Source: Luteimicrobium album
GTDB lineage: Bacteria > Actinomycetota > Actinomycetes > Actinomycetales > Cellulomonadaceae
NCBI RefSeq assembly: GCF_030161555.1
Contig: NZ_BSUK01000001.1
Location: forward strand, 434,001 to 498,000
Direction: 5' to 3'
Length of the DNA: 64,000 nt
The stretch's first letter is position 1. Each line of letters opens with the position of its first letter. The notes below the pieces were generated by a model. The model did no database searches. It was not told the DNA's origin and saw nothing but the letters and a program-made list of their open reading frames with translations. Below are positions 19,197 through 38,478 of the stretch, one piece after another. A program made the translations under genes and the position numbers.

Positions 19197-19224
19197 GGCC
19201 GGCCGTGCTTGCGCACGGCCGGCC
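19197..19224 (-). repeat. Hairpin in the rpsQ-rplN spacer
   Basis: GGCCGGCCGTGC and GCACGGCCGGCC form a 12-bp perfect stem with a TTGC loop. A further GC-rich imperfect hairpin lies at about 19226-19258. They sit between rpsQ and rplN within the ribosomal operon; likely attenuation or RNA stability elements. Confidence 0.5.
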
Positions 19225-19264
19225 GGAGCCGGCGGCGTCCCGCCGCGGGGCGGCGGGTCAGCGA

Positions 19265-19574
19265 CTACTTGGCCTTCTCGAGGATCTCGACCACGCGCCA
19301 CCGCTTGGTGGCGGACAGCGGCCGGGTCTCCATGATCAGGACGAGGTCACCGACGCCGGCAGAGTTCTGCTCGTCGTGGGCCTTGACCTTGCTCGTGCGA
19401 CGCATGACCTTGCCGTAGAGGGTGCTTGACCCGGTCCTCGACGGCGATCACGACGGTCTTGTCCATCTTGTCGCTGACGACGTAGCCGCGGCGCGTCTTG
19501 CGGTGAGCGCGGTGCTCCTCGGCTGCGGTCTCGTCGGTCTGCTGTGTCTTCTCGCTCATCTCAGCCTCACTCAC
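19265..19574 (-). CDS. rpsQ: 30S ribosomal protein S17 (frame broken by two bases)
   Basis: 16S rRNA-binding OB-fold protein. The N-terminal frame reads [29 protein letters not shown]. The downstream frame reads [19 protein letters not shown] and ends [16 protein letters not shown], so the gene is whole. At the CCC before CTCTAC (19420-19422) two bases are missing; CACCCCCTC would restore VKHPLYGKV. Corrected length 103 aa. The start is GTG at 19574, overlapping the rpmC stop (GTGA), or ATG at 19559, which has GAGG upstream. The first 20 residues are an acidic extension. Confidence 0.9.
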
Positions 19575-19810
19575 TCGCTCGCGCTCGGGGCCGTGCGGAT
19601 GCCGAGCTCGCGCTCACGCAGGATCGTGTAGATCCGCGCGATGTCGCGGCGCACCGCCTTGAGCCGACCCGTCGAGTCGAGCTGCCCGGTCGCCGACTGG
19701 AAGCGAAGGTTGAACAGCTCTTCCTTGGCCTTCTTCAGCTCGGCGACGAGCTTCTCGTCGTCGAACGTGTCCAGCTCGCTCGTCGCGAGCTCCTTGGTAC
19801 CGATAGCCAT
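19571..19810 (-). CDS. rpmC: 50S ribosomal protein L29
   Basis: 79 aa protein by the tunnel exit, where the signal recognition particle docks. Contains [20 protein letters not shown] and [15 protein letters not shown], the L29 signature. The ATG at 19810 overlaps the rplP stop (ATGA). Confidence 0.95.
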   Translation of the reverse strand: MAIGTKELATSELDTFDDEKLVAELKKAKEELFNLRFQSATGQLDSTGRLKAVRRDIARIYTILRERELGIRTAPSASE

Positions 19811-20228
19811 CAGCTAGCACCACCCTCGCGCACCACGAAACGGCACTTCATCGGGAGCTTGTGGATCGCACGGCGCATGGCCTCGCGGGCCAGTTCCTCG
19901 TCGACACCGGCGAGCTCGAACACGATGCGTCCGGGCTTGACGTTGGCGACCCACCACTCGGGGAACCCTTACCGGAACCCATACGGGTCTCCGCCGGCTT
20001 CTTGGTCAGCGGACGGTCGGGGTAGATGTTGATCCAGACCTTGCCACCACGCTTGATGTGGCGGGTCATGGCGATACGAGCAGCCTCGATCTGGCGGTTG
20101 GTGACGTAGGCGGGCTCAAGAGCCTGGATGCCGTAGTCGCCGAACGAGATCGTGGTGCCACCCTTGGCCGCGCCGGAGCGCTTCGGGTGGTGCTGCTTGC
20201 GGTGCTTGAGCCTGCGGGGGATCAGCAT
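19810..20228 (-). CDS. rplP: 50S ribosomal protein L16 (frame broken once)
   Basis: Organises the tRNA sites of the 50S subunit. N-terminal [20 protein letters not shown] and [17 protein letters not shown] are present, then the loop RMGSGKG. At GGGG (19960-19963) one base is missing; restoring it gives [18 protein letters not shown] and the C-terminus [12 protein letters not shown], 139 aa in all. The C-terminal half is clearly conserved, so the gene is functional in the organism. Confidence 0.93.
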
Positions 20229-20231
20229 GAC

Positions 20232-21074
20232 TCAGGCCTCCGTTCCGGACTCGGGGGCCGACTCCGTCGCCTCGGCGGGAGCCGAGGAGGCGGCGGGGGC
20301 CTCAGCCGCAGCCGGCGCGCCGGCGGCGGGACGGTCGTTACGACGGCCGCCGCGCGGACGGTCGCCGCCACGCTCGCCACGGCCACCACGGGCCGGACGA
20401 CCGGCGGAGGACGCCTGCTGCGCAGCGAACTCCTTCTCGGTCATGTCGCCCTTGTAGATCCACACCTTCACGCCGATCCGGCCGAAGGTGGTGCGGGCCT
20501 CGTAGAAGCCGTAGTCGATGTTCGCGCGGAGCGTGTGCAGCGGCACACGGCCCTCGCGGTAGAACTCCGACCGGCTCATCTCGGCGCCGCCCAGACGACC
20601 CGAGCACTGCACGCGGATGCCCTTCGCGCCGGCGCGCTGCGCGGACTGCATGCCCTTGCGCATCGCACGACGGAACGACACACGGCTCGCGAGCTGCTCG
20701 GCGATGCCCTGCGCGACGAGCTGGGCGTCGATCTCGGGGTTCTTGACCTCGAGGATGTTGAGCTGGACCTGCTTGCCGGTGAGCTTCTCGAGCTCGCCGC
20801 GCAGGCGGTCCGCCTCGGCGCCGCGGCGGCCGATGACGATGCCCGGACGCGCCGTGTGGATGTCCACGCGGACGCGGTCACGCGTGCGCTCGATCTCGAC
20901 CTTGGCGATGCCCGCGCGCTCGAGACCCGTGCTCATGAGCTTGCGGATCTTCACGTCCTCCTGGACGTAGTCGCGGTACCGCTGGCCGGGCTTCGTGCTG
21001 TCGGCGAACCAGCGCGACCGGTGGTCGGTGGTGATGCCGAGTCGGTACCCCAGCGGGTGAACCTTCTGTCCCAC
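20232..21074 (-). CDS. rpsC: 30S ribosomal protein S3
   Basis: 280 aa protein at the mRNA entry channel. KH domain in the N-terminal half ([16 protein letters not shown], residues about 63-78), then the S3 C-terminal domain with [20 protein letters not shown]-terminal tail of about 65 residues rich in Arg, Gly, Ala and Pro follows, longer than in enteric bacteria. The GTG start at 21074 shares a base with the rplV stop. Confidence 0.97.
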   Translation of the reverse strand: MGQKVHPLGYRLGITTDHRSRWFADSTKPGQRYRDYVQEDVKIRKLMSTGLERAGIAKVEIERTRDRVRVDIHTARPGIVIGRRGAEADRLRGELEKLTGKQVQLNILEVKNPEIDAQLVAQGIAEQLASRVSFRRAMRKGMQSAQRAGAKGIRVQCSGRLGGAEMSRSEFYREGRVPLHTLRANIDYGFYEARTTFGRIGVKVWIYKGDMTEKEFAAQQASSAGRPARGGRGERGGDRPRGGRRNDRPAAGAPAAAEAPAASSAPAEATESAPESGTEA

Positions 21075-21445
21075 TATCGGGCCCTTCCCTTCTCGTCGTC
21101 ACGCGGAGCCACGACCACGGTGATGTGGCTGGTCCGCTTGAGGATCTGGCTCGCACGACCCTGCGCCCGCGGACGGAACCGCTTGAGCGTCGGCCCCTCG
21201 TCGACGAACGCGGCGGTCACGACGAGCTGCTGCTCGTCGAACGCCTGGCTCGCGCGGTCGGCCTTCACCCGTGCGTTCGCGATCGCGGACTCCACGACCT
21301 TGCGGACCGGCTCGCTCGCGGCCTGCGGCGCGAACTTGAGCACCGCCACGGCCTCGGAGGCCTGCTTGCCACGGATGAGGTCCACGACGCGCCGGGCCTT
21401 CTGGGGCGTGACACGGACGAACCGCGCCTGCGCCTTGGCTTCCAT
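21074..21445 (-). CDS. rplV: 50S ribosomal protein L22
   Basis: 123 aa tunnel-lining protein. [19 protein letters not shown] near the N-terminus and the beta-hairpin with [24 protein letters not shown]. The hairpin lacks obvious macrolide-resistance insertions. Normal rpsS-rplV-rpsC order. Confidence 0.96.
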   Translation of the reverse strand: MEAKAQARFVRVTPQKARRVVDLIRGKQASEAVAVLKFAPQAASEPVRKVVESAIANARVKADRASQAFDEQQLVVTAAFVDEGPTLKRFRPRAQGRASQILKRTSHITVVVAPRDDEKGRAR

Positions 21446-21533
21446 TGCTGTCCTACCTTCTTGTCTCTCGACGACCGTCAGGTCCGTCGCTGCGCTGTCG
21501 CTGCGTCGTCGGGCTGGGCCCGGCGCGCTGCGC

Positions 21534-21814
21534 TCAGCGGCGACGACCCTTCTTGTCGTCCTTCACGTGGCCGCGGAACGTCCGCGTGGGCGCGAACTCG
21601 CCGAGCTTGTGGCCGACCATCGCCTCGGTGACGAACACCGGGGTGTGCTTGCGACCGTCGTGCACGGCGAAGGTGTGGCCGAGGAAGTCGGGCGTGATGA
21701 CCGACCGACGGGACCACGTCTTGATGACGTTCTTGGTCCCCTTCTCGTTCTGCACGTCCACCTTCTTCTGAAGGTGGTCGTCGACGAAGGGCCCTTCTTC
21801 AGGCTACGAGGCAT
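21534..21814 (-). CDS. rpsS: 30S ribosomal protein S19 (frame broken once)
   Basis: Head protein next to S13. It begins MPRSLKKGP, then at GGG (21789-21791) one base is missing. With it the sequence reads [17 protein letters not shown] and continues to [15 protein letters not shown], 93 aa. The conserved [19 protein letters not shown] is intact. Confidence 0.93.
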
Positions 21815-21828
21815 CTGTCAGGCTCCTA

Positions 21829-22664
<836 letters not shown>

Positions 22665-22696
22665 CGGGGTCTGTCCTCACTTGCCTCTCGTCCGGC

Positions 22697-22987
22697 TCAG
22701 CCGAAGATGTCGATCGTGCCCTCGCGGAGGGTGACGATCGCGCGCTTCGTGTCCTTGCGCTTGCCGATGCCGAACCGCGTGCGACGGGTCTTGCCCTTGC
22801 GGTTGATGGTGTTGACCGACGCGACCTTGACCGAGAAGACCTTCTCGACAGCGATCTTGATCTCGGTCTTGTTGGCGCGGGGGTCCACGAGGAACGTGTA
22901 CTTGCCCTCGTCCAGGAGCCCGTAGCTCTTCTCGGAGACGACCGGCGCGATCAGGATGTCGCGCGGGTCCTTCTGCACGGTGGTCAC
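22697..22987 (-). CDS. rplW: 50S ribosomal protein L23
   Basis: 96 aa tunnel-exit protein that binds trigger factor and SRP. Contains [21 protein letters not shown] and [23 protein letters not shown] start overlapping the rplD stop (GTGA). Confidence 0.95.
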   Translation of the reverse strand: MTTVQKDPRDILIAPVVSEKSYGLLDEGKYTFLVDPRANKTEIKIAVEKVFSVKVASVNTINRKGKTRRTRFGIGKRKDTKRAIVTLREGTIDIFG

Positions 22988-23685
22988 TTCTCGGTCTCCT
23001 CAGCGTTGTCCGCGGCCTCGGAACCCGACGCGACGGCCTTCACCGAGCGGCCCGTGGGCGGGCCGGCGAGGAACGCCTCGAGCGCACCCTGGGTGAACAC
23101 CACGTCGTCCGAGATCAGGACGTCGTACGTGTTGAGCTGGTCGGCCGGGAGCAGGTGGACCTGCTCCACGTTCCGCAGCGACTTGACCGCGAGCTCGTCG
23201 CCACGCTCGTGCACGACGAGCACGTGGCGCCGGGACGACACGGTCGTGAGCACGGCGACGGCGGCGCGGGTCGACGGGGCGTCCTCGATGCCGAAGCCGG
23301 TCACGACGTGCACGCGACCCGCGCGGGCGCGGTCGGACAGTGCACCGCGCAGCGCGGCGGACTTCATCTTCTTGGGCGTCCGCTGGCTGTAGTCGCGCGG
23401 GGTCGGGCCGTGGACGACGCCACCCCCGGCGAACTGCGGCGCACGGGTCGAGCCCTGACGGGCGCGGCCGGTGCCCTTCTGCTTGTACGGCTTCCGGCCA
23501 CCACCCGAGACCTCGCCACGAGACTTCGTGTCGTGGGTGCCCTGGCGGGCCGCGGCGAGCTGCGCGACGACCACCTGGTGGATCAGCGGGATGTTGGTCT
23601 GGACGTCGAACACCTCGGCGGGAAGGTCGGCGGTGCCGGCCTTCTTGCCCTTCGGGTCCAGGACGTCGACGGTGAGCGTGGCCAT
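22984..23685 (-). CDS. rplD: 50S ribosomal protein L4
   Basis: 233 aa; its extended loop ([23 protein letters not shown]) lines the exit tunnel. Starts [20 protein letters not shown]. In some bacteria L4 autoregulates the S10 operon; no leader structure for that was recognised here. C-terminal tail rich in Ala, Glu. Confidence 0.96.
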   Translation of the reverse strand: MATLTVDVLDPKGKKAGTADLPAEVFDVQTNIPLIHQVVVAQLAAARQGTHDTKSRGEVSGGGRKPYKQKGTGRARQGSTRAPQFAGGGVVHGPTPRDYSQRTPKKMKSAALRGALSDRARAGRVHVVTGFGIEDAPSTRAAVAVLTTVSSRRHVLVVHERGDELAVKSLRNVEQVHLLPADQLNTYDVLISDDVVFTQGALEAFLAGPPTGRSVKAVASGSEAADNAEETEK

Positions 23686-23690
23686 GACGG

Positions 23691-24362
23691 TCAGGCCTCC
23701 TTCACGGCGCTCTTGGCCGCGGTGCGGACGAGGACGACGCCGCCCTTGGGGCCGGGCACGGCACCCTTGACGAGCAGCAGGCCCTTGTCGGCGTCGACCT
23801 TGTAGACGGTCAGGTTCTGGGTGGTCTGGCGGTCGTGGCCCATACGACCGGCCATGCGCAGGCCCTTGAAGACGCGCGACGGGGTGGATGCCCCGCCGAT
23901 CGAGCCGGGCTTGCGGTGGTTGCGGTGCGAACCGTGCGAGGCGCTGACGCCCTTGAAGCCGTGACGCTTCATGACGCCCGCGGTGCCCTTGCCCTTCGTG
24001 GTGCCCACGACGTCGACCAGCTGGCCGGCGTCGAACACCTCGGCGGTGAGCTCCTGGCCGAGCTGGTACTCGGCGGCGTCCGGCGTGCGGACCTCGGCGA
24101 CGTGACGGCGCGGCGTGACGCCGGCCTTCTCGAAGTGGCCCTTGAGGGGCTGCGTCACCTTGCGCGGGTCGATCTGGCCGAAGGCGAGCTGGACGGCGCT
24201 GTAGCCGTCCGCGTCCTGCGTGCGCACCTGCGTCACGACGTTCGAACCGACCTGGACGACGGTCACGGGCACGAGGCGCCCGTTCTCGTCCCAGGTCTGG
24301 GTCATGCCGAGCTTGGTGCCGAGGACGGCCTTGACGGCGCGCTCGTTCTGCTGGGTGGTCAT
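23691..24362 (-). CDS. rplC: 50S ribosomal protein L3
   Basis: 223 aa, near the peptidyl-transferase centre. [21 protein letters not shown] at the start; the long loop [22 protein letters not shown] and [15 protein letters not shown] are present, including the Gln modified by methylation in this family. Intact. Confidence 0.97.
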   Translation of the reverse strand: MTTQQNERAVKAVLGTKLGMTQTWDENGRLVPVTVVQVGSNVVTQVRTQDADGYSAVQLAFGQIDPRKVTQPLKGHFEKAGVTPRRHVAEVRTPDAAEYQLGQELTAEVFDAGQLVDVVGTTKGKGTAGVMKRHGFKGVSASHGSHRNHRKPGSIGGASTPSRVFKGLRMAGRMGHDRQTTQNLTVYKVDADKGLLLVKGAVPGPKGGVVLVRTAAKSAVKEA

Positions 24363-24381
24363 TGTCGTCTCCTCCCCAGCC

Positions 24382-24690
24382 TCAGAGCTTGATCTCGATG
24401 TTCACGTCGGCCGGCAGGTCGAGTCGCATGAGCGAGTCATCCGCCTTCGGCGTGGGGTCGATGATGTCGATGAGACGCTTGTGCGTCCGCATCTCGAAGT
24501 GCTCGCGGCTGTCCTTGTACTTGTGAGGCGACCGGATCACGACGAACACGTTCTTCTCGGTCGGCAGCGGCACCGGACCCACGACCGTCGCACCAGCGCG
24601 GGTCACCGTGTCGACGATCTTGCGCGCCGAACTGTCGATGACCTCGTGGTCGTAGGACTTGAGCCGGATGCGGATCTTCTGTCCCGCCAT
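24382..24690 (-). CDS. rpsJ: 30S ribosomal protein S10 / NusE
   Basis: 102 aa protein of the 30S head, also a transcription antitermination partner of NusB. Sequence [41 protein letters not shown] and the end [14 protein letters not shown]. First gene of the S10 operon. Confidence 0.97.
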   Translation of the reverse strand: MAGQKIRIRLKSYDHEVIDSSARKIVDTVTRAGATVVGPVPLPTEKNVFVVIRSPHKYKDSREHFEMRTHKRLIDIIDPTPKADDSLMRLDLPADVNIEIKL

Positions 24691-25159
24691 GGCGTCGTCT
24701 GACTCTCTCTCTCGAACCGCTATGTCTGTCCGACCCCCGCGCTCGGGCGTGTCGCTTAGTGCGACGCACCTCGGCGCGTACCACCTGGGTACTGGGGCCG
24801 TGGTTTTCGGGTGTCACGCTCCCCCGGGCTCAGGCCCAGGGCTGCGACGACGTCCCTCAACGTGCGCTCGCCTGCTCGAAACATGTGTTCCACGGGGCTC
24901 GATCTGCGTCGTCCAGCAGAGTCGGCGCCCGGCCGGGTCAGAGAGACCCGCCACCGCGGTTCAACACACTGTTCGATACATGAAGGAGCGCACCTGTAAC
25001 AGGCAACTGGACTAGTCTGCCACACGGACCGCCGTCGACGCCAATCGGCGTGGTGTGACGTCCGTCGGCGCACGAGGGCCCCGGCACACGGACGGTGCCG
25101 GGGCCCTCGTGAAACCACCGGGTGCGCGGGACGAGCCCGCGCGGGCAGGTCAGCTCAGA
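24691..25159. other. tuf - rpsJ intergenic region (S10 operon leader)
   Basis: 469 bases without a supported gene. The left part must hold the S10-operon promoter and leader, but no convincing -35/-10 pair was found; the AT-richest part is about 24960-25020. The right end holds the tuf terminator. Confidence 0.5.
25071..25111 (-). terminator. Terminator after tuf
   Basis: A perfect 17-bp stem, CACGAGGGCCCCGGCAC with its complement at 25095-25111, and a 7-nt loop. It lies 49 bases past the tuf stop; no U tract follows, as is common in actinobacteria. Confidence 0.8.
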
Positions 25160-26356
25160 TCACTTGAGGATCTTGGTGACACGGCCCGAGCCCACGGTGC
25201 GGCCACCCTCACGGATGGCGAAGCCGAGGCCCTCCTCCATGGCGATCGGCTGGATGAGCTCGACCGTCATCTCGGTGTTGTCGCCGGGCATGACCATCTC
25301 GGTGCCCTCGGGCAGCGTGATGACGCCGGTGACGTCCGTGGTCCGGAAGTAGAACTGCGGACGGTAGTTCGAGTAGAACGGGTTGTGACGGCCGCCCTCG
25401 TCCTTGCCCAGGATGTAGACCTGAGCCTCGAAGTTGGTGTGCGGCGTGATCGAACCCGGCTTCACGACGACCTGGCCGCGCTCGACGTCCTCGCGCTTGA
25501 TGCCGCGGAGCAGGAGACCGGTGTTGTCGCCGGCCTGCGCCTCGTCCATCTGCTTGTGGAACGTCTCGATACCGGTGACCGTGGTCTTCTGCGCCGGGCG
25601 GATGCCGACGATCTCGACCTCGGAGTTGATGGCGAGCGTGCCACGCTCGACCTTGCCGGTGACGACGGTGCCACGACCGGTGATCGTGAAGACGTCCTCG
25701 ATCGGCATGAGGAACGGCTTGTCGAGCTCGCGGACGGGCTCGGGAACGTTCTCGTCCACGGCCTCCATGAGCTCCAGGACCTTCTTGGTCCACTCGGGGT
25801 CGCCCTCGAGCGCCTTCAGACCCGAGACGCGCACGACCGGCGCGTCGTCACCGTCGAAGCCCTGCGAGGAGAGGAGCTCACGGACCTCCATCTCGACGAG
25901 CTCGAGGATCTCCTCGTCGTCGACCATGTCGGCCTTGTTGAGCGCCACGAGCAGGTAGGGCACGCCGACCTGGCGGGCGAGCAGGACGTGCTCACGCGTC
26001 TGGGCCATCGGGCCGTCGGTCGCGGCGACCACCAGGATCGCGCCGTCCATCTGGGCGGCACCGGTGATCATGTTCTTGATGTAGTCGGCGTGACCCGGGG
26101 CGTCGACGTGCGCGTAGTGGCGCTTCGGCGTCTCGTACTCGATGTGCGCGATGTTGATCGTGATGCCGCGCTGCTTCTCCTCGGGCGCCGCGTCGATCTC
26201 GTCGAAGTTGCGCTGCACGTTCGCCGGCAGGTCGGGGTACGTGTCCGCGAGCGTCTTCGAGATGGCCGCCGTCAGCGTCGTCTTGCCGTGGTCGACGTGA
26301 CCGATCGTGCCGATGTTGACGTGCGGCTTGGTCCGCTCGAACTTGGCCTTAGCCAC
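25160..26356 (-). CDS. tuf: Elongation factor Tu
   Basis: GTPase that delivers aminoacyl-tRNA. 398 aa from GTG at 26356, behind AGGAGG at six bases. G motifs: GHVDHGKT (G1), DAPGH (G3), NKAD (G4). Effector region [13 protein letters not shown] and domain 2/3 segments such as [13 protein letters not shown] are all intact. Last gene of the str operon (rpsL-rpsG-fusA-tuf). Confidence 0.98.
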   Translation of the reverse strand: MAKAKFERTKPHVNIGTIGHVDHGKTTLTAAISKTLADTYPDLPANVQRNFDEIDAAPEEKQRGITINIAHIEYETPKRHYAHVDAPGHADYIKNMITGAAQMDGAILVVAATDGPMAQTREHVLLARQVGVPYLLVALNKADMVDDEEILELVEMEVRELLSSQGFDGDDAPVVRVSGLKALEGDPEWTKKVLELMEAVDENVPEPVRELDKPFLMPIEDVFTITGRGTVVTGKVERGTLAINSEVEIVGIRPAQKTTVTGIETFHKQMDEAQAGDNTGLLLRGIKREDVERGQVVVKPGSITPHTNFEAQVYILGKDEGGRHNPFYSNYRPQFYFRTTDVTGVITLPEGTEMVMPGDNTEMTVELIQPIAMEEGLGFAIREGGRTVGSGRVTKILK

Positions 26357-26444
26357 TGGGGTCCTCCTGGGACTCGGGGTAGGTGCGCCGGAGCGCGTCG
26401 CTACAGGTTGATGTGGTGATTCTAGGTGGTCGACCTGTGGGGAC

Positions 26445-28562
26445 TCACTCGCCCCGGGTCTTCTTGATGATCTCGTCCGCGACGTTCCGAGGAACCTCGG
26501 CGTAGCTGTCGAACTGCATCGAGTACACCGCGCGGCCCTGCGTCTTGGAACGCAGGTCCCCGATGTAGCCGAACATCTCCGACAGCGGCACCTGGGCACG
26601 GACGACCTTGACGCCGGTGGCGTCCTCCATCGACTGGATCATGCCGCGACGCGAGTTGATGTCGCCGATGACGTCACCCATGTACTCCTCGGGCGTACGC
26701 ACCTCGACGGCCATGATCGGCTCGAGCAGAGCCGGGTCCGCCCGCTTGACGCCCTCCTTGAGGACCATCGAGCCGGCGATCTTGAACGCCATCTCGGACG
26801 AGTCGACCTCGTGGTACGCCCCGTCGAGCAGCGTGGCCTTGACGCCCACGAGCGGGAAGCCCGCGAGGACACCCTGCTGCAGCGCGGACTGGATGCCGGC
26901 GTCGACGGAGGGGATGTACTCGCGCGGGATGCGACCACCCGTCACGGCGTTGTTGAACTCGTAGAGCTCGCCCTCGGACGTGTCGAGCGGCTCGAAGGTC
27001 ACCTGGACCTTGGCGAACTGGCCCGAACCACCGGTCTGCTTCTTGTGCGTGTAGTCGACCTTCTCCACCGTGCGGCGGATGGTCTCGCGGTACGCGACCT
27101 GCGGCTTGCCGACGTTCGCCTCGACCTTGAACTCGCGGCGCATGCGGTCCACGAGGATGTCGAGGTGGAGCTCGCCCATGCCGCCGATGACGGTCTGGCC
27201 GGTCTCGTCGTCCAGGCGGACGCGGAACGTCGGGTCCTCCTCGGCGAGCTTCTGGATCGCCGTCGAGAGCTTCTCCTGGTCGGCCTTCGTCTTCGGCTCG
27301 ATGGCCACGTCGATGACCGGCTCCGGGAACGTCATCGACTCGAGGATGACCTGCGCGTTCGGGTCGGACAGGGTGTCACCGGTGGTGACGTCCTTGAGAC
27401 CGATGAACGCGTAGATGTGACCGGCGGTCGCCTCGTCGACGGGGTTCTCCTTGTTGGCGTGCATCTGGAAGATCTTCCCGATGCGCTCCTTCTTGCCCTT
27501 GGTCGAGTTCACGACCTGGGCGCCCTGCGTCACCTTGCCCGAGTAGACGCGGATGAAGGTGAGCTTGCCGAAGAACGGGTGCGCGGCGATCTTGAACGCG
27601 AGGGCCGAGAACGGCTCCGTGGCGTCCGCGTGACGCTCGATGACGACCTCGGGGTCCTTGACGTCGTGGCCCTGGATGGCCGGGACGTCGAGCGGCGACG
27701 GGAGGTAGTCGACCACGGCGTCGAGCATGGGCTGGACGCCCTTGTTCTTGAACGCCGAGCCGCACAGGACCGGGAACGCGTCGCCGGCGATCGTGAGCTT
27801 GCGGATCCCCGCCTTGATCTCGGGGATCGTCAGCTCCTCGCCGCCGAGGAACTTCTCGAGCAGCTCGTCGTCGGCCTCGGCGACGGCCTCCAGGAGCTCC
27901 GAGCGGTACTGCTCGGCCTTCTCCGCGAGGTCGGCCGGGATCTCCTCGATCTCGTACTTGGCGCCCATCTGGGTCTCGCCACGCCACACGAGCGCACGCA
28001 TCTCGACCAGGTCGACGACGCCGATGAAGTCGTTCTCGGACCCGATCGGGAGCTGGATGACCAGCGGCTTCGCCTTGAGGCGGTTGACGATCGTGTCGAC
28101 GGTGAAGTAGAAGTCGGCGCCGAGCTTGTCCATCTTGTTGACGAAGCAGATGCGCGGGACCTCGTACTTGTCCGCCTGGCGCCACACCGTCTCGGACTGG
28201 GGCTCCACGCCCTCCTTGCCGTCGAAGACGGCGACCGCGCCGTCGAGGACGCGCAGCGAGCGCTCGACCTCGACCGTGAAGTCCACGTGACCGGGCGTGT
28301 CGATGACGTTGATCTGCGTCTCGTTCGACTTGCCCTTGTTCCAGAACGCGGTCACAGCAGCGGACGTGATCGTGATGCCACGCTCCTGCTCCTGCTCCAT
28401 CCAGTCGGTCGTCGAGGCACCGTCGTGCGTCTCGCCGATCTTGTAGTTGACGCCCGTGTAGTACAGGATGCGCTCGGTCGTCGTCGTCTTGCCGGCATCG
28501 ATGTGCGCCATGATGCCGATGTTGCGGACCTTGTTCAGGTCGGTCAGCACGTCAAGTGCCAC
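26445..28562 (-). CDS. fusA: Elongation factor G
   Basis: GTPase for ribosomal translocation. 705 aa, GTG start. G1 [13 protein letters not shown] (near residue 19), G3 DTPGHVDF, G4 NKMDK; domain IV tip and domain V with [18 protein letters not shown] close to the end. Full length and intact. Confidence 0.98.
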   Translation of the reverse strand: MALDVLTDLNKVRNIGIMAHIDAGKTTTTERILYYTGVNYKIGETHDGASTTDWMEQEQERGITITSAAVTAFWNKGKSNETQINVIDTPGHVDFTVEVERSLRVLDGAVAVFDGKEGVEPQSETVWRQADKYEVPRICFVNKMDKLGADFYFTVDTIVNRLKAKPLVIQLPIGSENDFIGVVDLVEMRALVWRGETQMGAKYEIEEIPADLAEKAEQYRSELLEAVAEADDELLEKFLGGEELTIPEIKAGIRKLTIAGDAFPVLCGSAFKNKGVQPMLDAVVDYLPSPLDVPAIQGHDVKDPEVVIERHADATEPFSALAFKIAAHPFFGKLTFIRVYSGKVTQGAQVVNSTKGKKERIGKIFQMHANKENPVDEATAGHIYAFIGLKDVTTGDTLSDPNAQVILESMTFPEPVIDVAIEPKTKADQEKLSTAIQKLAEEDPTFRVRLDDETGQTVIGGMGELHLDILVDRMRREFKVEANVGKPQVAYRETIRRTVEKVDYTHKKQTGGSGQFAKVQVTFEPLDTSEGELYEFNNAVTGGRIPREYIPSVDAGIQSALQQGVLAGFPLVGVKATLLDGAYHEVDSSEMAFKIAGSMVLKEGVKRADPALLEPIMAVEVRTPEEYMGDVIGDINSRRGMIQSMEDATGVKVVRAQVPLSEMFGYIGDLRSKTQGRAVYSMQFDSYAEVPRNVADEIIKKTRGE

Positions 28563-28630
28563 GGTGTCTTACCCCTTGGATCGTGGGTGGGTGCGGGGGC
28601 GCAGCTGCCGGCATGGTGCGGGAGCCTCCC

Positions 28631-28653
28631 CGGCCCCGGCGTTGCCGGGGCCG
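28631..28653 (-). repeat. Hairpin in the rpsG-fusA spacer
   Basis: CGGCCCCGGC, a GTT loop and GCCGGGGCCG make a 10-bp perfect hairpin just past the rpsG stop in the 100-base spacer. Possible attenuator or mRNA stabiliser. Confidence 0.5.
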
Positions 28654-28662
28654 CGGGGCGGA

Positions 28663-29133
28663 CTACCAGCGGTAGTGCGCGAAGGCCTTGTTCGAGTCGG
28701 CCATCTTGTGCATGTCCTCGCGGCGCTTTACCGCGGCACCGAGGCCGTTCGAGGCGTCGAGGATCTCGTTCGTCAGGCGCTCGGTCATCGTCTTCTCGCG
28801 ACGAGCGCGCGAGTAGTCGGTGAGCCAGCGCAGCGCGAGCGTGGTGGAACGCGCGGGACGGACCTCGATCGGGACCTGGTAGGTCGCACCGCCGACGCGG
28901 CGGGACTTGACCTCGAGCGCCGGACGCACGTTGTCGAGCGCGCGCTTGAGCACGACGACCGGGTCCTGGTCGGTCTTCGCCCGGACGCCCTCGAGGGCGC
29001 CGTAGACGATGGCCTCGGCGGTCGACTTCTTGCCGTCGCGCAGGACCTTGTTGACGAGCTGGGTGACGATGGGCGACCCGTAGACGGGGTCGACGACGAG
29101 CGGCCGCTTGGGGGCCGGACCCTTACGAGGCAT
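28663..29133 (-). CDS. rpsG: 30S ribosomal protein S7
   Basis: 156 aa head-assembly initiator and, in enteric bacteria, str-operon repressor. [20 protein letters not shown] at the start, the loop [24 protein letters not shown], and the end NKAFAHYRW. Its ATG shares a base with the rpsL stop (TGATG). Confidence 0.97.
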   Translation of the reverse strand: MPRKGPAPKRPLVVDPVYGSPIVTQLVNKVLRDGKKSTAEAIVYGALEGVRAKTDQDPVVVLKRALDNVRPALEVKSRRVGGATYQVPIEVRPARSTTLALRWLTDYSRARREKTMTERLTNEILDASNGLGAAVKRREDMHKMADSNKAFAHYRW

Positions 29134-29507
29134 CAGGCCTTCTCCTTCTTCGCGCCGTAGCGGCTGCGCGCCTGCTTGCGGTTCTTCACGCCCTGCGTGT
29201 CGAGCGCGCCGCGCACGATCTTGTAGCGGACACCCGGGAGGTCCTTCACACGGCCACCGCGGACGAGCACGATGGAGTGCTCCTGCAGGTTGTGGCCGAC
29301 GCCGGGGATGTAGGCCGTGACCTCGATGCCCGAGGACAGCTTGACGCGCGCGACCTTGCGGAGCGCGGAGTTCGGCTTCTTCGGGGTGGTGGTGTACACA
29401 CGCGTGCACACACCGCGGCGCTGGGGCGAACCCTTGAGCGCGGGCGTCTTGGACTTCGACGCCTTCGATGTCCGCCCCTTGCGGACGAGCTGCTGGATCG
29501 TAGGCAC
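29133..29507 (-). CDS. rpsL: 30S ribosomal protein S12
   Basis: 124 aa decoding-centre protein. GTG start at 29507. The streptomycin-related lysines are both the sensitive type: [15 protein letters not shown] and [13 protein letters not shown]. Conserved [10 protein letters not shown] and the tail [11 protein letters not shown]. First gene of the str operon. Confidence 0.97.
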   Translation of the reverse strand: MPTIQQLVRKGRTSKASKSKTPALKGSPQRRGVCTRVYTTTPKKPNSALRKVARVKLSSGIEVTAYIPGVGHNLQEHSIVLVRGGRVKDLPGVRYKIVRGALDTQGVKNRKQARSRYGAKKEKA

Positions 29508-29814
29508 TACGTCTCCGTGTCTTCTCGAGCTGCTCGAGGCGGCTGCCTCGACAGTGGTCTGTGTCTGGGGCGCCGGCAGCAGAGGCGCCAGCAGCACCTC
29601 AGGTGCTGCTACAGCCACTTTCCACCGGCCCGATGGTCTGTCCGCGACGGCCAGGCCGGCGGAGCAGATCGCCCGCGCGCTCACATCAGGCCTAGATCCG
29701 AGTGGGCACCGGGTGCCGCCGACGGGGTCGGCGGGCGGTCAGGGACCGATACGAGATCGTCCCGATCACCCTGGTGCATCAGAGCAGGCCCGACGGCGCG
29801 GGCAACAGTCGTCA

Positions 29815-29843
29815 AGTCTACGTGCCCGTGCAAGCCGCGTCAA
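29815..29843 (-). promoter_or_regulatory. Sigma-A-type promoter of the str operon
   Basis: On the minus strand TTGACG (29843-29838), a 17-bp spacer and TAGACT (29820-29815), a near-consensus actinobacterial housekeeping promoter. Start near 29808, giving a leader of about 300 nt before rpsL. Confidence 0.75.
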
Positions 29844-29916
29844 AGAGCGGGAAACCCTACCCGACGGCGGGCGGCACGTGCACGCGCGTCCGGCGTCCGG
29901 GAGCTCCCCGGACGCG

Positions 29917-29952
29917 CCCGAGGGGCCCACCGCACGCGGCAGGCCCCTCGGG
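29917..29952 (-). terminator. Terminator after rpoC
   Basis: CCCGAGGGGCC (29917-29927) pairs with 29942-29952 (11 bp, 14-nt loop), 18 bases past the rpoC stop. Confidence 0.65.
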
Positions 29953-29969
29953 GTGATGACGGGTCGACG

Positions 29970-33839
<3,870 letters not shown>

Positions 33840-33967
33840 GGTTTCCTACTTCCTTCGTCTCACCGTGGGGCCGTGGCCCCGGTGGTGAACAGTGCAGGGA
33901 ATGTCTGGAGCGGTGGGGGCGGCCCGGCCGGCGTCGTGCAGGACGGCGCACGGCCGGGTCGCGTTCG

Positions 33968-37476
<3,509 letters not shown>

Positions 37477-37624
37477 GAGGGGTCCTTCCCTGCAGATCGA
37501 AAGAACGCTGCACCGCCGGGCCGGGATCGATCACCGCCGCCTCGACCGCAGCGCGACGCGCACGTACGTCGCCGGGAGGTCGAGGGGTATCTGAGATCGG
37601 GGGCACAGGACAGCGCAAAGCGCT

Positions 37625-37653
37625 AGCATACCCGGAAGTTGCCTCCAGGTCCA
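37625..37653 (-). promoter_or_regulatory. Promoter of rpoBC
   Basis: On the minus strand TGGACC (37653-37648), 17-bp spacer, TATGCT (37630-37625). Start near 37618. With the terminator upstream it makes rpoBC independent of rplJL. Confidence 0.6.
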
Positions 37654-37884
37654 GCCCCTGTCGTCGGGCACCATCGCCCGACGCATCAACCACGGTGTTC
37701 GCCGACGGTACCCGACCGCGATGACGCCCCCACGTCCTCCGTGTCTCCTGCCGCCGGCCCGGCCGCACGTCGCTGTCCTGCTGGTGCGCCAGGCCGTGCC
37801 GGCCCCGACATCGTGGCACACCGCCCCCGGTTCGTGAAGTCGGCCACGCCCGGTTGTGCACGACGGCGCCCGGCCGCGTACACG

Positions 37885-37918
37885 ACGAGGCCCCCACCCG
37901 GACGGGTGGGGGCCTCGT
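37885..37918 (-). terminator. Terminator after rplL
   Basis: ACGAGGCCCCCACCCG and its exact complement (37903-37918) form a 16-bp stem around two bases. It lies 63 bases past the rplL stop. No U tract. Confidence 0.8.
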
Positions 37919-37981
37919 GCGACGGTTCGCGAACCGCCCTCAGGTGGCCCCGGTCGCGGGGCCGAGATCACGAAGGAGTGA

Positions 37982-38377
37982 TCACTTGAGGGTGACGGTG
38001 GCGCCGGCGCCCTCGAGGGCAGCCTTGGCCTTCTCCGCGGTCTCCTTGTTCGCACCCTCCAGGACGGGCTTCGGGGCGCCGTCCACGAGGTCCTTGGCCT
38101 CCTTCAGGCCGAGGGACGTGAGGGCGCGCACCTCCTTGATGACCTGGATCTTCTTGTCGCCGGCGGCCTCGAGGATGACGTCGAACTCGTCCTTCTCCTC
38201 CTCGGCGGCGGCGTCGCCACCGGCACCGCCGGCGGCGGGGGCGGCAACCGCGACGGCGGCGGGGGCGGCGGCGGTGACCTCGAAGGTCTCCTCGAAGGCC
38301 TTCACGAACTCGTTGAGCTCGATGAGGGTCAGGCCCTTGAACTGCTCGATGAGCTCGTCGGTGCTGAGCTTCGCCAT
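37982..38377 (-). CDS. rplL: 50S ribosomal protein L7/L12
   Basis: 131 aa stalk protein that recruits translation GTPases. N-terminal dimerisation domain [21 protein letters not shown], an Ala/Gly-rich flexible hinge (about residues 36-56), and the C-terminal factor-binding domain with [27 protein letters not shown] at 38377. Confidence 0.97.
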   Translation of the reverse strand: MAKLSTDELIEQFKGLTLIELNEFVKAFEETFEVTAAAPAAVAVAAPAAGGAGGDAAAEEEKDEFDVILEAAGDKKIQVIKEVRALTSLGLKEAKDLVDGAPKPVLEGANKETAEKAKAALEGAGATVTLK

Positions 38378-38478
38378 GATGGCGTTCCTTTCGTTCAGTG
38401 CTCGTCAGCGGCCCGGTGCCGGGCCCGCCAGAAGCAGGGGTTGTGCGTGCGCTGAGCTGGTCCGTGCGGGTGCACGGA

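Larger units (their letters stand above)
29508..29969. other. rpoC - rpsL intergenic region
   Basis: 462 bases. Contains the rpoC terminator (29917-29952), the str-operon promoter (29815-29843) and a leader of about 300 nt before rpsL. No gene is supported. Confidence 0.7.
37477..37981. other. rplL - rpoB intergenic region
   Basis: 505 bases containing the rplL terminator and the rpoB promoter with a leader of about 140 nt. No gene is supported. Confidence 0.7.
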